In this document: piece after piece, positions 40,485 to 49,414 of the stretch
Position numbering within the stretch: position 1 is the stretch's first letter
How the letters are laid out: the number at the start of each line of letters is the position of its first letter
DNA from: Pontibacter populi
GTDB taxonomy: Bacteria > Bacteroidota > Bacteroidia > Cytophagales > Hymenobacteraceae
Direction of reading: 5' to 3'
DNA length: 64,000 nt
Assembly: GCF_019336435.1 (NCBI RefSeq)
Contig: NZ_JAHWXQ010000004.1
Coordinates: forward strand, 186,001-250,000
The notes under the pieces: generated by a model
Database searches by the model: none
Seen by the model: only the letters and a program-made list of their open reading frames with translations
What the model was told of the DNA's origin: nothing
Position numbers and translations under genes: made by a program

Positions 40485-43400
40485 TTGCCTGTTTTTTCGC
40501 ATTTACACACCCATACCCAGTACTCGCTGCTCGACGGACAGGCCAGCATCAGCGCGCTCATGAAAAAGGCGCAGGCCGATGGCATGCCAGCCGTTGCCAT
40601 GACCGACCACGGAAATATGTTTGCCGCTTTCAACTTCGTGAATGAGGCCAACAAGTATAACGTGAAACCGATCGTAGGCTGCGAGTTTTACCTTGTTACC
40701 GATCGTCATCAGAAATCCTTTAGCAAGGAGCAGAAAGATGTGCGCCACCACCAGTTGTTGCTTGCCAAAGACCAGGAGGGCTACCAGAACCTGGCCAAAC
40801 TTTGCTCTATGTCTTATATTGAGGGGATGTACAGCAAGTGGCCGCGCATAGATAGAGAACTGCTTTTAAAATACAGCAAAGGCCTGATTGCCACCAGTTG
40901 CTGCATTGGTGCCGAAGTGCCGCAGGCCATACTATGGAAAACTGAAGATGAGGCCGAAGAAATCTTTAAGTGGTGGCTGGATGTGTTTGGTGAGGATTAT
41001 TATATCGAGATCCAGCGCCATGGCCTGATGAACATTGACGGTACCGGCAAAAGCCAGGAAGACATTAACCAGGTACTGCTGAAGTGGGCAAAAAAGTATA
41101 ATGTAAAGGTAATCTGCACCAACGACTCGCATTACGTAGATCAGGAAGACTGGAACGCGCACGATATTCTGCTTTGCGTGAACACCGGCGAAGACCAGAG
41201 CACTCCGGTTGGAGACTTTACCACTAAATATTACCGCTTTTTGTCGGATGACCAGAAGGTGATCTATGACACGGTAGAGAATGTGCGCCAGAAGTATGGC
41301 CACCAGTCAAGTGTGCGCCAGATGCTGAACCGCATTGACGAGGCCGGCCCGAAAACACGCTTCGGCTTCCCGAACGACCAGTTCTACTTCAAGACGCAGG
41401 CCGAAATGAACGAGCTGTTCAAGGATGTGCCTGAAGCTGTTGATAATACTAACGATATCGTAGACAAGATTACGCCTCCGAAACTGAAGCGCGATATCCT
41501 GCTGCCTAACTTCCCTATTCCGCCGGAGCATGCAAATGCCGATGCTTTCCTGCGCCACCTGACGTACGTGGGCGCTAAAAAGCGTTACACTGACATCACC
41601 CCTGAGATAGAAGAGCGCCTGGACTATGAGCTTCGCATTGTGGAAACGATGGGCTTTGCCGGTTACTTCCTTATTGTGCAGGATTTCATTAACCGTGGCC
41701 GCGACATGGGCGTGTTTGTTGGGCCGGGTCGTGGTTCGGCAGCCGGCTCAGCAGTAGCGTATTGCATCGGTATCACCAACATCGACCCGATAAAGTATAA
41801 CCTGCTGTTCGAGCGATTCCTGAACCCGGAGCGTGTGTCGATGCCCGATATTGATATTGACTTTGACGACGTGAACCGCCAGCGCGTAATCGATTACGTG
41901 GTAGACAAATACGGCAAAACACAGGTAGCCCAGATCATTACCTTTGGTACCATGGCTGCCAAATCGTCTATTAAAGACGTAGCCCGTTCTACTTCCCTGC
42001 CACTGGCAGAAGCCAACGAACTGGCTAAAATGGTACCTGAAACTCCGGGTACTACCCTAGCCAAGGCCTTTATGGAGAACCTGGACCTGGCCGCGATCCG
42101 CGAAGGAACCGACCACCGCGCTGCGGTACTTAAACTGGCTGAAAAGCTGGAAGGCTCTATACGTAATACCGGTATTCATGCGGCGGGTGTGATCATTGCC
42201 CCGGACGACATTACCAATTATATCCCGGTTTCTACTTCCAAAGACTCTGACCTGCTTGTAACGCAGTTCGATGGTAAGGTGATCGAGAGTGCCGGCATGT
42301 TGAAGATGGACTTTTTGGGCCTGAAAACCCTGACCATCATTAAGGATGCCATGGAACTCATCAAGAAAAACCATGGCGTTGAAATCGATATAGACAACAT
42401 TCCGATTGACGACGAAAAGACGTACCAATTATACCAGCGTGGCGACACCATTGGTACATTCCAGTTTGAGTCAGAAGGTATGCGCATGTACCTCAAAGAC
42501 CTGCAGCCTACCAACATTGAAGACTTGATTGCCATGAACGCCCTTTACCGTCCAGGCCCGATGCAGTTCATCCCGAACTTCATTAACCGGAAGCATGGTA
42601 AAGAGGAAGTAGAATACCCGCACGAGCTGCTGGAGCCGATCCTGAATTACTCTTACGGGATCATGGTGTACCAGGAGCAGATCATGCAGACGGCCCAGAT
42701 CCTGGCCGGTTACTCGCTGGGTGGTGCCGACTTGCTGCGCCGTGCGATGGGTAAAAAGGACATGAAAAAGATGGCCGAGGAGCGTGAGAAATTCATTGCC
42801 GGAGCCGCCGAAATTCACAATATCCCTTCTAAGAAAGCCTCTGAGGTTTTCGACGTGATGGAGAAGTTTGCCCAGTACGGCTTTAACCGCTCCCACTCCG
42901 CCGCTTACTCTGTAGTTGCTTACCAGACCGGTTACCTGAAGGCCCACTACCCTGCCGAATACATGGCCGCGGTGCTTACCAACAACATGAACGACATTAA
43001 AAAGGTGACGTTCTTTATTGAGGAAGCCCGCAAGCAAGGTGTGGCAGTGTTAGGTCCGGACGTAAACGAATCGCTACTCAAGTTTAACGTGAACGAACAG
43101 GGGCAGATCCGTTTTGGTTTGGCTGCGATAAAAGGAACCGGTGAAGCTGCTGTAGATGCTATTATTGCAGAGCGCGAAAAAGGCTTGTACCAGGATATCT
43201 TCGACTTTGCCAAGCGTGTGAACCTGCGTGCTGTAAACAAGAAAACGTTCGAAAGCATGGCCTTGGCCGGCTGTTTCGACTCGTGGGAACTATACCACCG
43301 CGCTCAGCTGATCGAGATTCCGGAAGGCGAGAGTATGCCTTTGCTGGAAAAAGCGGTACGTTATGGCAACAGCTACCAGGCAGAACAGCAGGCTGCGCAA

Positions 43401-44105
43401 CAGTCATTATTCGGAGGTGGAGCCGCCGTAGCTGCACCACTACCAAAAATACCGGAAGTACCAGTCTGGACACAGGCAGAGATGCTGCGTCGCGAGAAAG
43501 AGGTGGTAGGTTTCTATATGTCAGGCCACCCGCTCGACCAGTTTAAGCTGGAAATAGACTCTTACTGCACCTGCCCGCTGGATAAAATTGAAGAGTATAA
43601 AAACCGTGATGTGAATGTGGCCGGTATGGTTACCGATGTAGTGATCCGTACGGCTAAGAACGGCAACCCGTTTGCCCTGTTCACGATCGAGGATTATGAC
43701 ACGTCGATGCAGATGGCGCTATTTGGGGAAGATTATGTGAAGTTCTCTCCTTACCTGAAAATGGGCTTATACCTGTTTATTAGAGGGAAAGTGCAGCTGC
43801 GTTACAAAACCGAAGACCAATGGGAGCTGAAGCCAGTTAACATTCAGCTGTTAGGCGATGTGATGGATAAAATGGCGCAGGGCGTTCAGCTAAACATTAA
43901 CCTGCAGCACTTTACACCAAATGTTGCAGAAGCCCTGGAAGAGGCAATAGTTGCCAGCGCCGGCCAGAAGCGCCTGGAAATTATGCTGCACGTGCCAGAC
44001 GAAAAACTGGCACTGCCAACTTATTCCCGCAAGTACAGAATCGACCCGAAAGTGTTCCTAACTTCTATTAAGGAATTGGGATTGGGGGAGTGTAAGTTGA
44101 TCTGA
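40485..44105 (+). CDS. dnaE: DNA polymerase III alpha subunit
   Basis: This 1206-residue replicative polymerase starts at TTG 40485, since a stop codon lies in frame at 40464 and the PHP opening follows at once (MPVFSHLHTHTQYSLLDG). Domains: PHP (1-~280), the palm with VGPGRGSAAGSAVAYCIGITNIDPIKYNLLFERFLNPERVSMPDIDIDFDD carrying the catalytic aspartates, thumb/fingers, a helix-hairpin-helix region, and an OB fold (VAGMVTDVVIRTAKNGNPFALFTIEDYD). The PHP histidines (HLHTHT) are intact, so a metal-dependent proofreading site could be present. It has no operon partner. There is no visible Shine-Dalgarno; the leader is the repeat arm. Confidence 0.96.
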   Translation: MPVFSHLHTHTQYSLLDGQASISALMKKAQADGMPAVAMTDHGNMFAAFNFVNEANKYNVKPIVGCEFYLVTDRHQKSFSKEQKDVRHHQLLLAKDQEGYQNLAKLCSMSYIEGMYSKWPRIDRELLLKYSKGLIATSCCIGAEVPQAILWKTEDEAEEIFKWWLDVFGEDYYIEIQRHGLMNIDGTGKSQEDINQVLLKWAKKYNVKVICTNDSHYVDQEDWNAHDILLCVNTGEDQSTPVGDFTTKYYRFLSDDQKVIYDTVENVRQKYGHQSSVRQMLNRIDEAGPKTRFGFPNDQFYFKTQAEMNELFKDVPEAVDNTNDIVDKITPPKLKRDILLPNFPIPPEHANADAFLRHLTYVGAKKRYTDITPEIEERLDYELRIVETMGFAGYFLIVQDFINRGRDMGVFVGPGRGSAAGSAVAYCIGITNIDPIKYNLLFERFLNPERVSMPDIDIDFDDVNRQRVIDYVVDKYGKTQVAQIITFGTMAAKSSIKDVARSTSLPLAEANELAKMVPETPGTTLAKAFMENLDLAAIREGTDHRAAVLKLAEKLEGSIRNTGIHAAGVIIAPDDITNYIPVSTSKDSDLLVTQFDGKVIESAGMLKMDFLGLKTLTIIKDAMELIKKNHGVEIDIDNIPIDDEKTYQLYQRGDTIGTFQFESEGMRMYLKDLQPTNIEDLIAMNALYRPGPMQFIPNFINRKHGKEEVEYPHELLEPILNYSYGIMVYQEQIMQTAQILAGYSLGGADLLRRAMGKKDMKKMAEEREKFIAGAAEIHNIPSKKASEVFDVMEKFAQYGFNRSHSAAYSVVAYQTGYLKAHYPAEYMAAVLTNNMNDIKKVTFFIEEARKQGVAVLGPDVNESLLKFNVNEQGQIRFGLAAIKGTGEAAVDAIIAEREKGLYQDIFDFAKRVNLRAVNKKTFESMALAGCFDSWELYHRAQLIEIPEGESMPLLEKAVRYGNSYQAEQQAAQQSLFGGGAAVAAPLPKIPEVPVWTQAEMLRREKEVVGFYMSGHPLDQFKLEIDSYCTCPLDKIEEYKNRDVNVAGMVTDVVIRTAKNGNPFALFTIEDYDTSMQMALFGEDYVKFSPYLKMGLYLFIRGKVQLRYKTEDQWELKPVNIQLLGDVMDKMAQGVQLNINLQHFTPNVAEALEEAIVASAGQKRLEIMLHVPDEKLALPTYSRKYRIDPKVFLTSIKELGLGECKLI

Positions 44106-44134
44106 TAATCGAGCTACTTATATGACAACTATAA

Positions 44135-44170
44135 AAGGGTGAGCTGCTGTGGTAGCGCACCCTTTTTGTT
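44135..44170 (+). terminator. Terminator of dnaE
   Basis: Stem AAGGGTGAGCT / AGCGCACCCTT with one mismatch and a T run. Confidence 0.8.
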
Positions 44171-44299
44171 ATAGCTTCTTACTTACTTTTCAAGCCAATC
44201 TTTTTTGAGCTTTCTTTCTGCGTTTCAACTATAGCTGCTTCTAACAGCAAGTCTTTTCCGGAAACTATACTGGCTATAGTTGGCTTCACAACTCATGCT

Positions 44300-44413
44300 C
44301 TTTCAGACTTCCTAGTCTGAAAGTACTCTGATGGGGATTTCCCAATCCCCGTACCTACAAACGCGGATTAGGAAATCCGCTTCAGCTTTAGTTTCGGATT
44401 AAGAAATCCGAAA
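44300..44413. repeat. REP-like palindrome array, left flank of RAYT
   Basis: Four palindromes about 30 bp apart: A 44300-44323 (CTTTCAGACT..AGTCTGAAAG), B 44333-44350 (GGGGATTTCCCAATCCCC), C 44363-44380 (GCGGATTAGGAAATCCGC), D 44392-44413 (TTTCGGATT..AATCCGAAA type). B-D share GGATTnnnAAATCC-like cores. The order is mirrored on the other side of the transposase gene. Confidence 0.92.
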
Positions 44414-44462
44414 CAGCATTGGAAAAGTATAGAAATGCAGATATGAAGGGAGAAAGTTTGTG

Positions 44463-45008
44463 TTAGCTGATGAGTGTAACTGATAATAACCCCGCCTCTC
44501 CGGCATAGTTGGCAGCTGAACTATAACGATAATATTCCGGCTCATTTACCCATTCTGCCCGAACCGGGTTTTGATGAATGTATTCCAGCTTTTGATCAAT
44601 AAACGTGTTACTGAACATTTCTTTCGCTTCGTTGCCATCCTGCCATAGTTTATAGTGTTTTACTTTAGAGTTTTGGTCAGCATTGAACTTAAAGCGATGC
44701 AACAGCCATTGCCTGCGGCTTTCGGGTTCATCCTGTATAGTGGCTACTATTTTGCGACTGGTAAATTGCTTAAAGTCACGGATAATGTCCGATAGGGTTT
44801 TGCCTTCTTCTGCTGCAGCAATCAGGTGTAAGTGATTACTCATCAGAACCCATGCGTATAGTTCTAAGCCTTTCTTGTCCTGACAATACTTAAGAGCCTC
44901 AACTATAATATGTTTGTAAACTGGCCGAGTAAAAATATCTACCCAATCAACTACCGTCATGGTTAGAGAGTATACCCCGTTTGGTACTATCTTATTCTTA
45001 AGCCCCAT
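44463..45008 (-). CDS. REP-associated tyrosine transposase (RAYT, Y1/IS200-like)
   Basis: This 181-residue protein has the HUH motif NHLHL (His59, His61) after the typical AWVLMSNH, and the Tyr143 of LEYIHQNPVRAEW as likely nucleophile, with the family tail YRYSSAANYAG. RAYTs are single-copy, vertically kept relatives of the IS200/IS605 transposases that process REP palindromes. Here the gene sits precisely between two mirror-image palindrome arrays, as expected. Its reading frame is intact. Confidence 0.92.
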   Translation of the reverse strand: MGLKNKIVPNGVYSLTMTVVDWVDIFTRPVYKHIIVEALKYCQDKKGLELYAWVLMSNHLHLIAAAEEGKTLSDIIRDFKQFTSRKIVATIQDEPESRRQWLLHRFKFNADQNSKVKHYKLWQDGNEAKEMFSNTFIDQKLEYIHQNPVRAEWVNEPEYYRYSSAANYAGEAGLLSVTLIS

Positions 45009-45069
45009 AAAGCAACTATACCTTATAGTTTAATATGCTGTTTCAGGTTTTGCAGCTGTTTTATAGCTG

Positions 45070-45183
45070 TTTCGGATTTCTTAATCCGAAATTATCCCTG
45101 AAGCGGATTTCCTAATCCGCGTTTGTAGGTACGGGGATTAGGAAATCCCCATCAGTGTGCTTTCGGACTAAGAAGTCCAAAAG
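45070..45183. repeat. REP-like palindrome array, right flank of RAYT
   Basis: D' 45070-45091, C' 45103-45120 (GCGGATTTCCTAATCCGC), B' 45133-45150 (GGGGATTAGGAAATCCCC), A' 45160-45183 (CTTTCGGACT..AGTCCAAAAG). The order is the inverse of the left flank, making a large imperfect inverted repeat with the transposase inside. Confidence 0.92.
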
Positions 45184-45369
45184 AGCCTTTTACACATATC
45201 TGCTAACTCCTTCATCCACCAGATTATTTTTAAACTACCCTATATTTACAAGCACACAAAACAATTATATTACTTACCTGTTATGCTTTACAACTATACT
45301 TTTACCCGTTTTAGACGTAAGTAAAAAGCTATGGCCTGAAAACAACGTCACCTTGTCAGGTGGGTATAG

Positions 45370-45400
45370 TTTGGGCTTATATTTGCCGAAGCTATATTTG
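45370..45400 (+). promoter_or_regulatory. trxA promoter, consensus Bacteroidota type
   Basis: TTTG (45370-45373), 19-bp gap, TATATTTG (45393-45400), a perfect match to TTTG-N19-TAnnTTTG. Transcription should begin near 45407, giving a leader of about 40 nt. The -33 TTTG is the tail of a TATAGTTTG word, i.e. of the octamer family. The 45184-45369 DNA holds no gene I accept. Confidence 0.75.
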
Positions 45401-45447
45401 TTACTATATTTATAACACAGAATTTAACCAACAAAAACGCTAAAGTT

Positions 45448-45774
45448 ATGGCTAACAAAGCAATAGAAATTACAGACGCTAACTTTAATGAGATAATCAA
45501 TTCAGATAAGCCGGTGCTGGTAGACTTTTGGGCAGAGTGGTGCGGCCCATGCCGTATGGTAGGCCCGATCGTGGAAGAACTGGCTGGCGACTACGAAGGG
45601 AAAGCCGTTATCGGTAAAGTAGACGTAGATGCAAATCCGCAGACTTCTGCTAAATTCGGTATCCGCAGCATTCCTACATTGCTGGTTTTCAAGAACGGTG
45701 AAGTAGTAGATAAGCAGGTTGGCGCGGTGCCTAAAAACGTACTGGCTCAGAAGCTGGATGCGCAAATGGCATAA
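45448..45774 (+). CDS. trxA: Thioredoxin
   Basis: This 108-residue protein has the active site WCGPC (31-35) in the exact family setting VDFWAEWCGPCRM, the cis-Pro in IRSIPTLLVFKNG, and normal length. It is the cytosolic disulfide reductant. It has a consensus promoter and a strong terminator and stands alone. Confidence 0.97.
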   Translation: MANKAIEITDANFNEIINSDKPVLVDFWAEWCGPCRMVGPIVEELAGDYEGKAVIGKVDVDANPQTSAKFGIRSIPTLLVFKNGEVVDKQVGAVPKNVLAQKLDAQMA

Positions 45775-45798
45775 GCTACACAAGCTTTAAAAATTCAA

Positions 45799-45837
45799 GG
45801 TCCCCTTTTGCAACTATAGCAGAAGGGGACTTTTTTG
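45799..45837. terminator. Terminator between trxA and DUF421
   Basis: Stem GTCCCCTTNTGC-type (GTCCCCTTTTGC / GCAGAAGGGGAC) with a plus-strand T run; the octamer AACTATAG forms part of the loop. Confidence 0.85.
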
Positions 45838-45840
45838 TAA

Positions 45841-46341
45841 TTACCCTTTTTTAATAATAATGCTGATCTCGCCGTTGCGCTCCAGGTAAGCCGTTTCAAT
45901 GGTTGAGATGTCGGGGTGTTTACTATGCGTACGCAATGCTTCCATCAGATCGTTTTCGGTCATACTGTATTTTTGGAGGGCATCATGCTGTAGTTCCCCG
46001 TTTTTTACCAGCTGTACGGGCCTGCCCTTCAGAAAATCACCAAACCTGCCCGACGTATGATAGGCTATCGTGGCCAGGCCACGATGCAGGAGTACCAGCA
46101 CCAACGCAGAAGCCAGCGTCGGCCAGAAAGGCGAATTACCGGTTATGGCCCGGCTCAGGATAGATCCGAAAACAACGCCAAGGATAATATCAAAAGCAGT
46201 GTTTTTGCCGAATACCCGTTGGTTACCTACCCTAACTATAAGCAAGGCCGCAAAGAAAACCCCGATAGCCCGCAGCGACATTTGCCACCATGTCAGGGTA
46301 TCCTCCCCTATCCCGAATAAATAATTAAAATCAAGCTCCAT
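45841..46341 (-). CDS. DUF421/YetF-like membrane protein
   Basis: This 166-residue protein has three membrane segments in the first 95 residues (FFAALLIVRVGNQRVFGKNTAFDIILGVVFGSILSRAI) followed by the YetF-type soluble domain (GRPVQLVKNGELQHDALQKYSMTENDLMEALR). The family is common, its function largely unknown; links to spore and envelope traits exist in Bacillus only. It is convergent with trxA. Confidence 0.85.
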   Translation of the reverse strand: MELDFNYLFGIGEDTLTWWQMSLRAIGVFFAALLIVRVGNQRVFGKNTAFDIILGVVFGSILSRAITGNSPFWPTLASALVLVLLHRGLATIAYHTSGRFGDFLKGRPVQLVKNGELQHDALQKYSMTENDLMEALRTHSKHPDISTIETAYLERNGEISIIIKKG

Positions 46342-46378
46342 GTGCTCTTGCCAACGCAGCGCACAACTATAAAGTTAT

Positions 46379-48304
46379 TTAAGCCGGGCACTCACAAAGT
46401 TTACTATCTATACTGCAAAGAATGGTATAGTTCTGTTTTGCTTCCTGCAGCAGGCGCTGCAGCTGTTTTGTATAGTCCTGCACTTTCTGTAGCTGCGAGA
46501 TCTCCGGTTGTTGTTTGGCTAAGGCATCCAGGGTCTTTATGGAGGCCGAAAAAGCATCGCTTTTCTCTTTGATGCGGGCGTAGTAACTATCCATGCCATT
46601 ATCGGTGGTAGCTACGGCGGTAGCCTGCAGGTTATTCTCAAAACATAGTTGCTGACGCAGATAAGTAAATACCTGTTGCTCGGCTTCGTTGCGCAGTTTT
46701 GTCATGTCGTGCACGGCTTCGCGCAGTTTGTAGCTTTCGTAACGCTTGTTGTAAGCCGTAACGGCATCACGTACTTTATCGCGGCAGCTCAGGCAGTTGC
46801 TGGCATTTACTTTATCCTGCAGCGCATTGCGTACAGCTATAGTTTCATCCGATGCCGGGGTATCATCCAGCTTTTTAACATCTTTTTCAAATACCGATGC
46901 ATACTGCAATTCTTCCAGTTTTGCTTTTAACCGAACGATGGCTTCCCCTTCCACAGAGGCCGACAGCAGATCTGGGCGCGGCAACTCTACGGCGTATAGT
47001 TTAGCCAGCGCTTTCTCGCGTTTTTCGGGCGTGTTATAGTTGGCCGGGTCGTTTTCGAGCTCGCGCAACGTGTTTACCAACAGTTTCCCGCTTTTCAGGT
47101 TATGATCGGCCTCTAAGTACAGATCGGCATTGGTAAGTATAGATTGATACTCGTTCTTAAAGATATTCTTATAGGTGCTGTTTGTTTTGAATTCCGCTTC
47201 ACGGGCATCCATGGTTGCTTTCAGGCGCTTGTATTCCTGGATGATGGCAAACAGGTTGCGGGCATTTATTTCAGGGCTGTTATTGCGGTAGTTTAACCGG
47301 TAAATGTTAAGCTGCTGCTTCATTTCGGCAAACACACGCAAAAATTCCACAAACAATTTCTCCTGCCTGAAGGTCTCGTCGTTTACCAGTTGCTGCTCGT
47401 AGGCGTTCTGTATTTTCTGTTTGCGCTTTTCTATCAGGTCCAGGGTTACTTCGTCGCCGGTCAGCACATCCATTTTGTACAACGATTTATAGTTGGCGAT
47501 CACCATGTAAGGGTAATCCTTATAATTGGTCATCTCTTCCAGCATGCGGCGCTCCAGCTTGTTCGGGTTTTTAGCCAGGTAGTCGGCCAGGCGGGCCGAT
47601 TTTATAGTTACCGTTTTTACTTCGCCGGGCACAAATACATACACTTTAACCGAGTGCAGGCGCGTATCGAAGTCCTGGCCCTCGTACAATCTTATAGTGG
47701 AACTGAAACGGTATTCGCGCTTGCTGGTGCGGGTACTGAGCAAATTACCAAACTCCCCTACCAGCGACAATACAGCCCCGGTTGGTGTAGTCAGCTTAGA
47801 CAGGTTGACAAGTTGTTTTGCCACCATCCCAAAAACCTCATCGCCGCCGTCGTTTGTTATGGCCTTGGCATTTATGGTAGCATCTATGTTATTCTGGGTC
47901 GATGAAAGTGGCATCTTATCAATGATCCGAACCACTTCCAGGTTATCGCTTACCTGTGTTTTATAGTTATCCTTTTCCTGGTCTACATAAAAGTTATAAA
48001 GCGGATACACGATCTCATCGTTTCCGAAGAGCTTCATGTTTTTGAGCTGCGCTGTAATCAGCAGGTATTCCAGTTTATTGCGGTAGCGTTTTTTGGGTCT
48101 TTTAACGCCGCTTTCCAACTCGTTAAGTACACGTGTAAACTTGCTGCCGTTAAAAAGGTAGATGTCGGTGCTCAGGTATTGCCACTCATCCGAGAACTCA
48201 AACTGGTCGGTGTAACTATAGCCAAGACGGGTTTCGATGTTCTTCTGTGCGAGAACCTGTTGGCTTATAAGCAGGAAAAATAAAAAAAGTATAAAATTTC
48301 TCAT
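46379..48304 (-). CDS. Large exported helical protein, unknown
   Basis: This 641-residue protein has a signal peptide ending QQVLAQ. The N-terminal ~250 residues are beta-rich; the remainder is predicted helical with coiled-coil character (for example KRKQKIQNAYEQQLVNDETFRQEKLFVEFLRVFAEMKQQL). A CLSCRDKVRDAV motif near residue 525 and three further cysteines near the end (QLCFEN, LCSIDSKLCECPA) could form disulfides or bind a ligand. I do not recognise the family. It is monocistronic between DUF421 (same strand, 37 bp away) and the DUF5329 gene. Confidence 0.75.
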   Translation of the reverse strand: MRNFILFLFFLLISQQVLAQKNIETRLGYSYTDQFEFSDEWQYLSTDIYLFNGSKFTRVLNELESGVKRPKKRYRNKLEYLLITAQLKNMKLFGNDEIVYPLYNFYVDQEKDNYKTQVSDNLEVVRIIDKMPLSSTQNNIDATINAKAITNDGGDEVFGMVAKQLVNLSKLTTPTGAVLSLVGEFGNLLSTRTSKREYRFSSTIRLYEGQDFDTRLHSVKVYVFVPGEVKTVTIKSARLADYLAKNPNKLERRMLEEMTNYKDYPYMVIANYKSLYKMDVLTGDEVTLDLIEKRKQKIQNAYEQQLVNDETFRQEKLFVEFLRVFAEMKQQLNIYRLNYRNNSPEINARNLFAIIQEYKRLKATMDAREAEFKTNSTYKNIFKNEYQSILTNADLYLEADHNLKSGKLLVNTLRELENDPANYNTPEKREKALAKLYAVELPRPDLLSASVEGEAIVRLKAKLEELQYASVFEKDVKKLDDTPASDETIAVRNALQDKVNASNCLSCRDKVRDAVTAYNKRYESYKLREAVHDMTKLRNEAEQQVFTYLRQQLCFENNLQATAVATTDNGMDSYYARIKEKSDAFSASIKTLDALAKQQPEISQLQKVQDYTKQLQRLLQEAKQNYTILCSIDSKLCECPA

Positions 48305-48469
48305 GTATCAGTACTTGTCGGTAAGCAGGGTCTTGCGTATACACCCCTATAAGCACATGGCATAAAACTTAGTCAGCATAACGCTGGCGCCTGTACTATA
48401 GTGCTTTAAAATTGCGAATAATTTCTTAAGCATCACAGACCAAACCTGTAAAACAAACTATAAAATAGT

Positions 48470-48871
48470 ATGAAAACGATAACATCAATTGCCTTATTTA
48501 TACTTTGCCTTGTTGCAGTACAACCAACTATGGCACAGCAAAGCAATACACCTGGTATTACCACTTCTTCTTCGGTGTCTGGCACGTTGTCTGAATCTCA
48601 AAAAATAGACCAGTTGATTGAAAGTATCCGGGGCATGAAGGGCGCTACTTTTATCCGGAACGGTACCGAACACAGTTGCCAGGAAGCAGCCGAGCACCTG
48701 AAAGCAAAATTGGAAAAACATGGAGACAAAATAAAATCGGCAGAAGACTTTATAGAGTATCTGGCTACTAAATCGTCGATGAGCGGCGAAGTTTACAAGA
48801 TCCGCTTTGCTGATGGCCGCGAAGAACCCACTGGCGAAGTGTTGCTTAAAACACTCGGGCAATTAAAATAA
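48470..48871 (+). CDS. DUF5329-like exported protein
   Basis: This 133-residue protein has a signal peptide ending PTMAQ. The mature region matches the DUF5329 pattern: IDQLIESIRGMKGATFIRNGTEHSCQEAAEHLKAKLEKHGDKI and later KIRFADGREEPTGEVLLKTL. It is a small periplasmic or lipid-linked domain of unknown function. It contains a single Cys. It is 81 bp from the next gene and may be in one transcript. Confidence 0.8.
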   Translation: MKTITSIALFILCLVAVQPTMAQQSNTPGITTSSSVSGTLSESQKIDQLIESIRGMKGATFIRNGTEHSCQEAAEHLKAKLEKHGDKIKSAEDFIEYLATKSSMSGEVYKIRFADGREEPTGEVLLKTLGQLK

Positions 48872-48952
48872 AGCACGTGCGTTAAAACTGTATTACATAT
48901 GATCAATATTTCATAAACGTGTACCCTGCCGGTTGCGTTAATAGCTTAAAGA

Positions 48953-49330
48953 ATGTCAACATCCATGTTAGAATTGTTAGAAGAATCAAAAGGTGATCTG
49001 GTAGCTTTCCGGATATCGGGCCATGTAGACAAAAACGATTACGATATAATGCTGCCTATACTGCAGGAAAAAATAAAGCAGTATGGCAAAATAAATGTGT
49101 ATGCTGAGATGCAGGAAGTGGAAGATTTTACCCTGAAAGCCCTGTGGGAAGACCTTAAATTTGACTTCAGACACGCTGCAGACTTTAGCAAGGCCGCCCT
49201 TGTTGGCGAACAGAAATGGCTCGACTGGCTTATTGTAGCAGCATCGCCTTTCACATCTGCTACCGTAAAACACTTTACCTTAGAGCAACGCCAGCAAGCC
49301 CTGGACTGGATACAAACTCCTGAAGAATAA
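48953..49330 (+). CDS. SpoIIAA/STAS-like small protein
   Basis: This 125-residue cytosolic protein follows the SpoIIAA-like (DUF3478) pattern: GDLVAFRISGHVDKNDYDIMLPILQEKI, then DFTLKALWEDLKFDFRHAADFSKAALVGEQKWLDWL. Such domains in other bacteria bind lipids or act as anti-anti-sigma-like switches. There is no kinase or sigma gene nearby, so the function is open. Confidence 0.82.
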   Translation: MSTSMLELLEESKGDLVAFRISGHVDKNDYDIMLPILQEKIKQYGKINVYAEMQEVEDFTLKALWEDLKFDFRHAADFSKAALVGEQKWLDWLIVAASPFTSATVKHFTLEQRQQALDWIQTPEE

Positions 49331-49353
49331 AAGTTGAATTATACCTAAAAGTT

Positions 49354-49393
49354 GCGGGCTATACTTAGTACAAGTATAGCCCGCTCTTTTTAT
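49354..49393. terminator. Terminator between the SpoIIAA-like gene and the isoaspartyl peptidase gene
   Basis: Stem GCGGGCTATACTT / AAGTATAGCCCGC with a T run on the plus strand; the two genes converge on it. Confidence 0.9.
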
Positions 49394-49414
49394 ATCAACT
49401 ATAGTGTATAGTTA

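Noticed and set aside
44300-45183. CRISPR-like array of short repeats
   Set aside because: The repeated units are four different palindromes with mirrored order and no spacer regularity or cas genes; they are RAYT-linked palindromes.
45155-45415. 86-codon frame before trxA
   Set aside because: It begins inside palindrome A' and runs over the trxA promoter; its composition is AT-driven and no motif is present.
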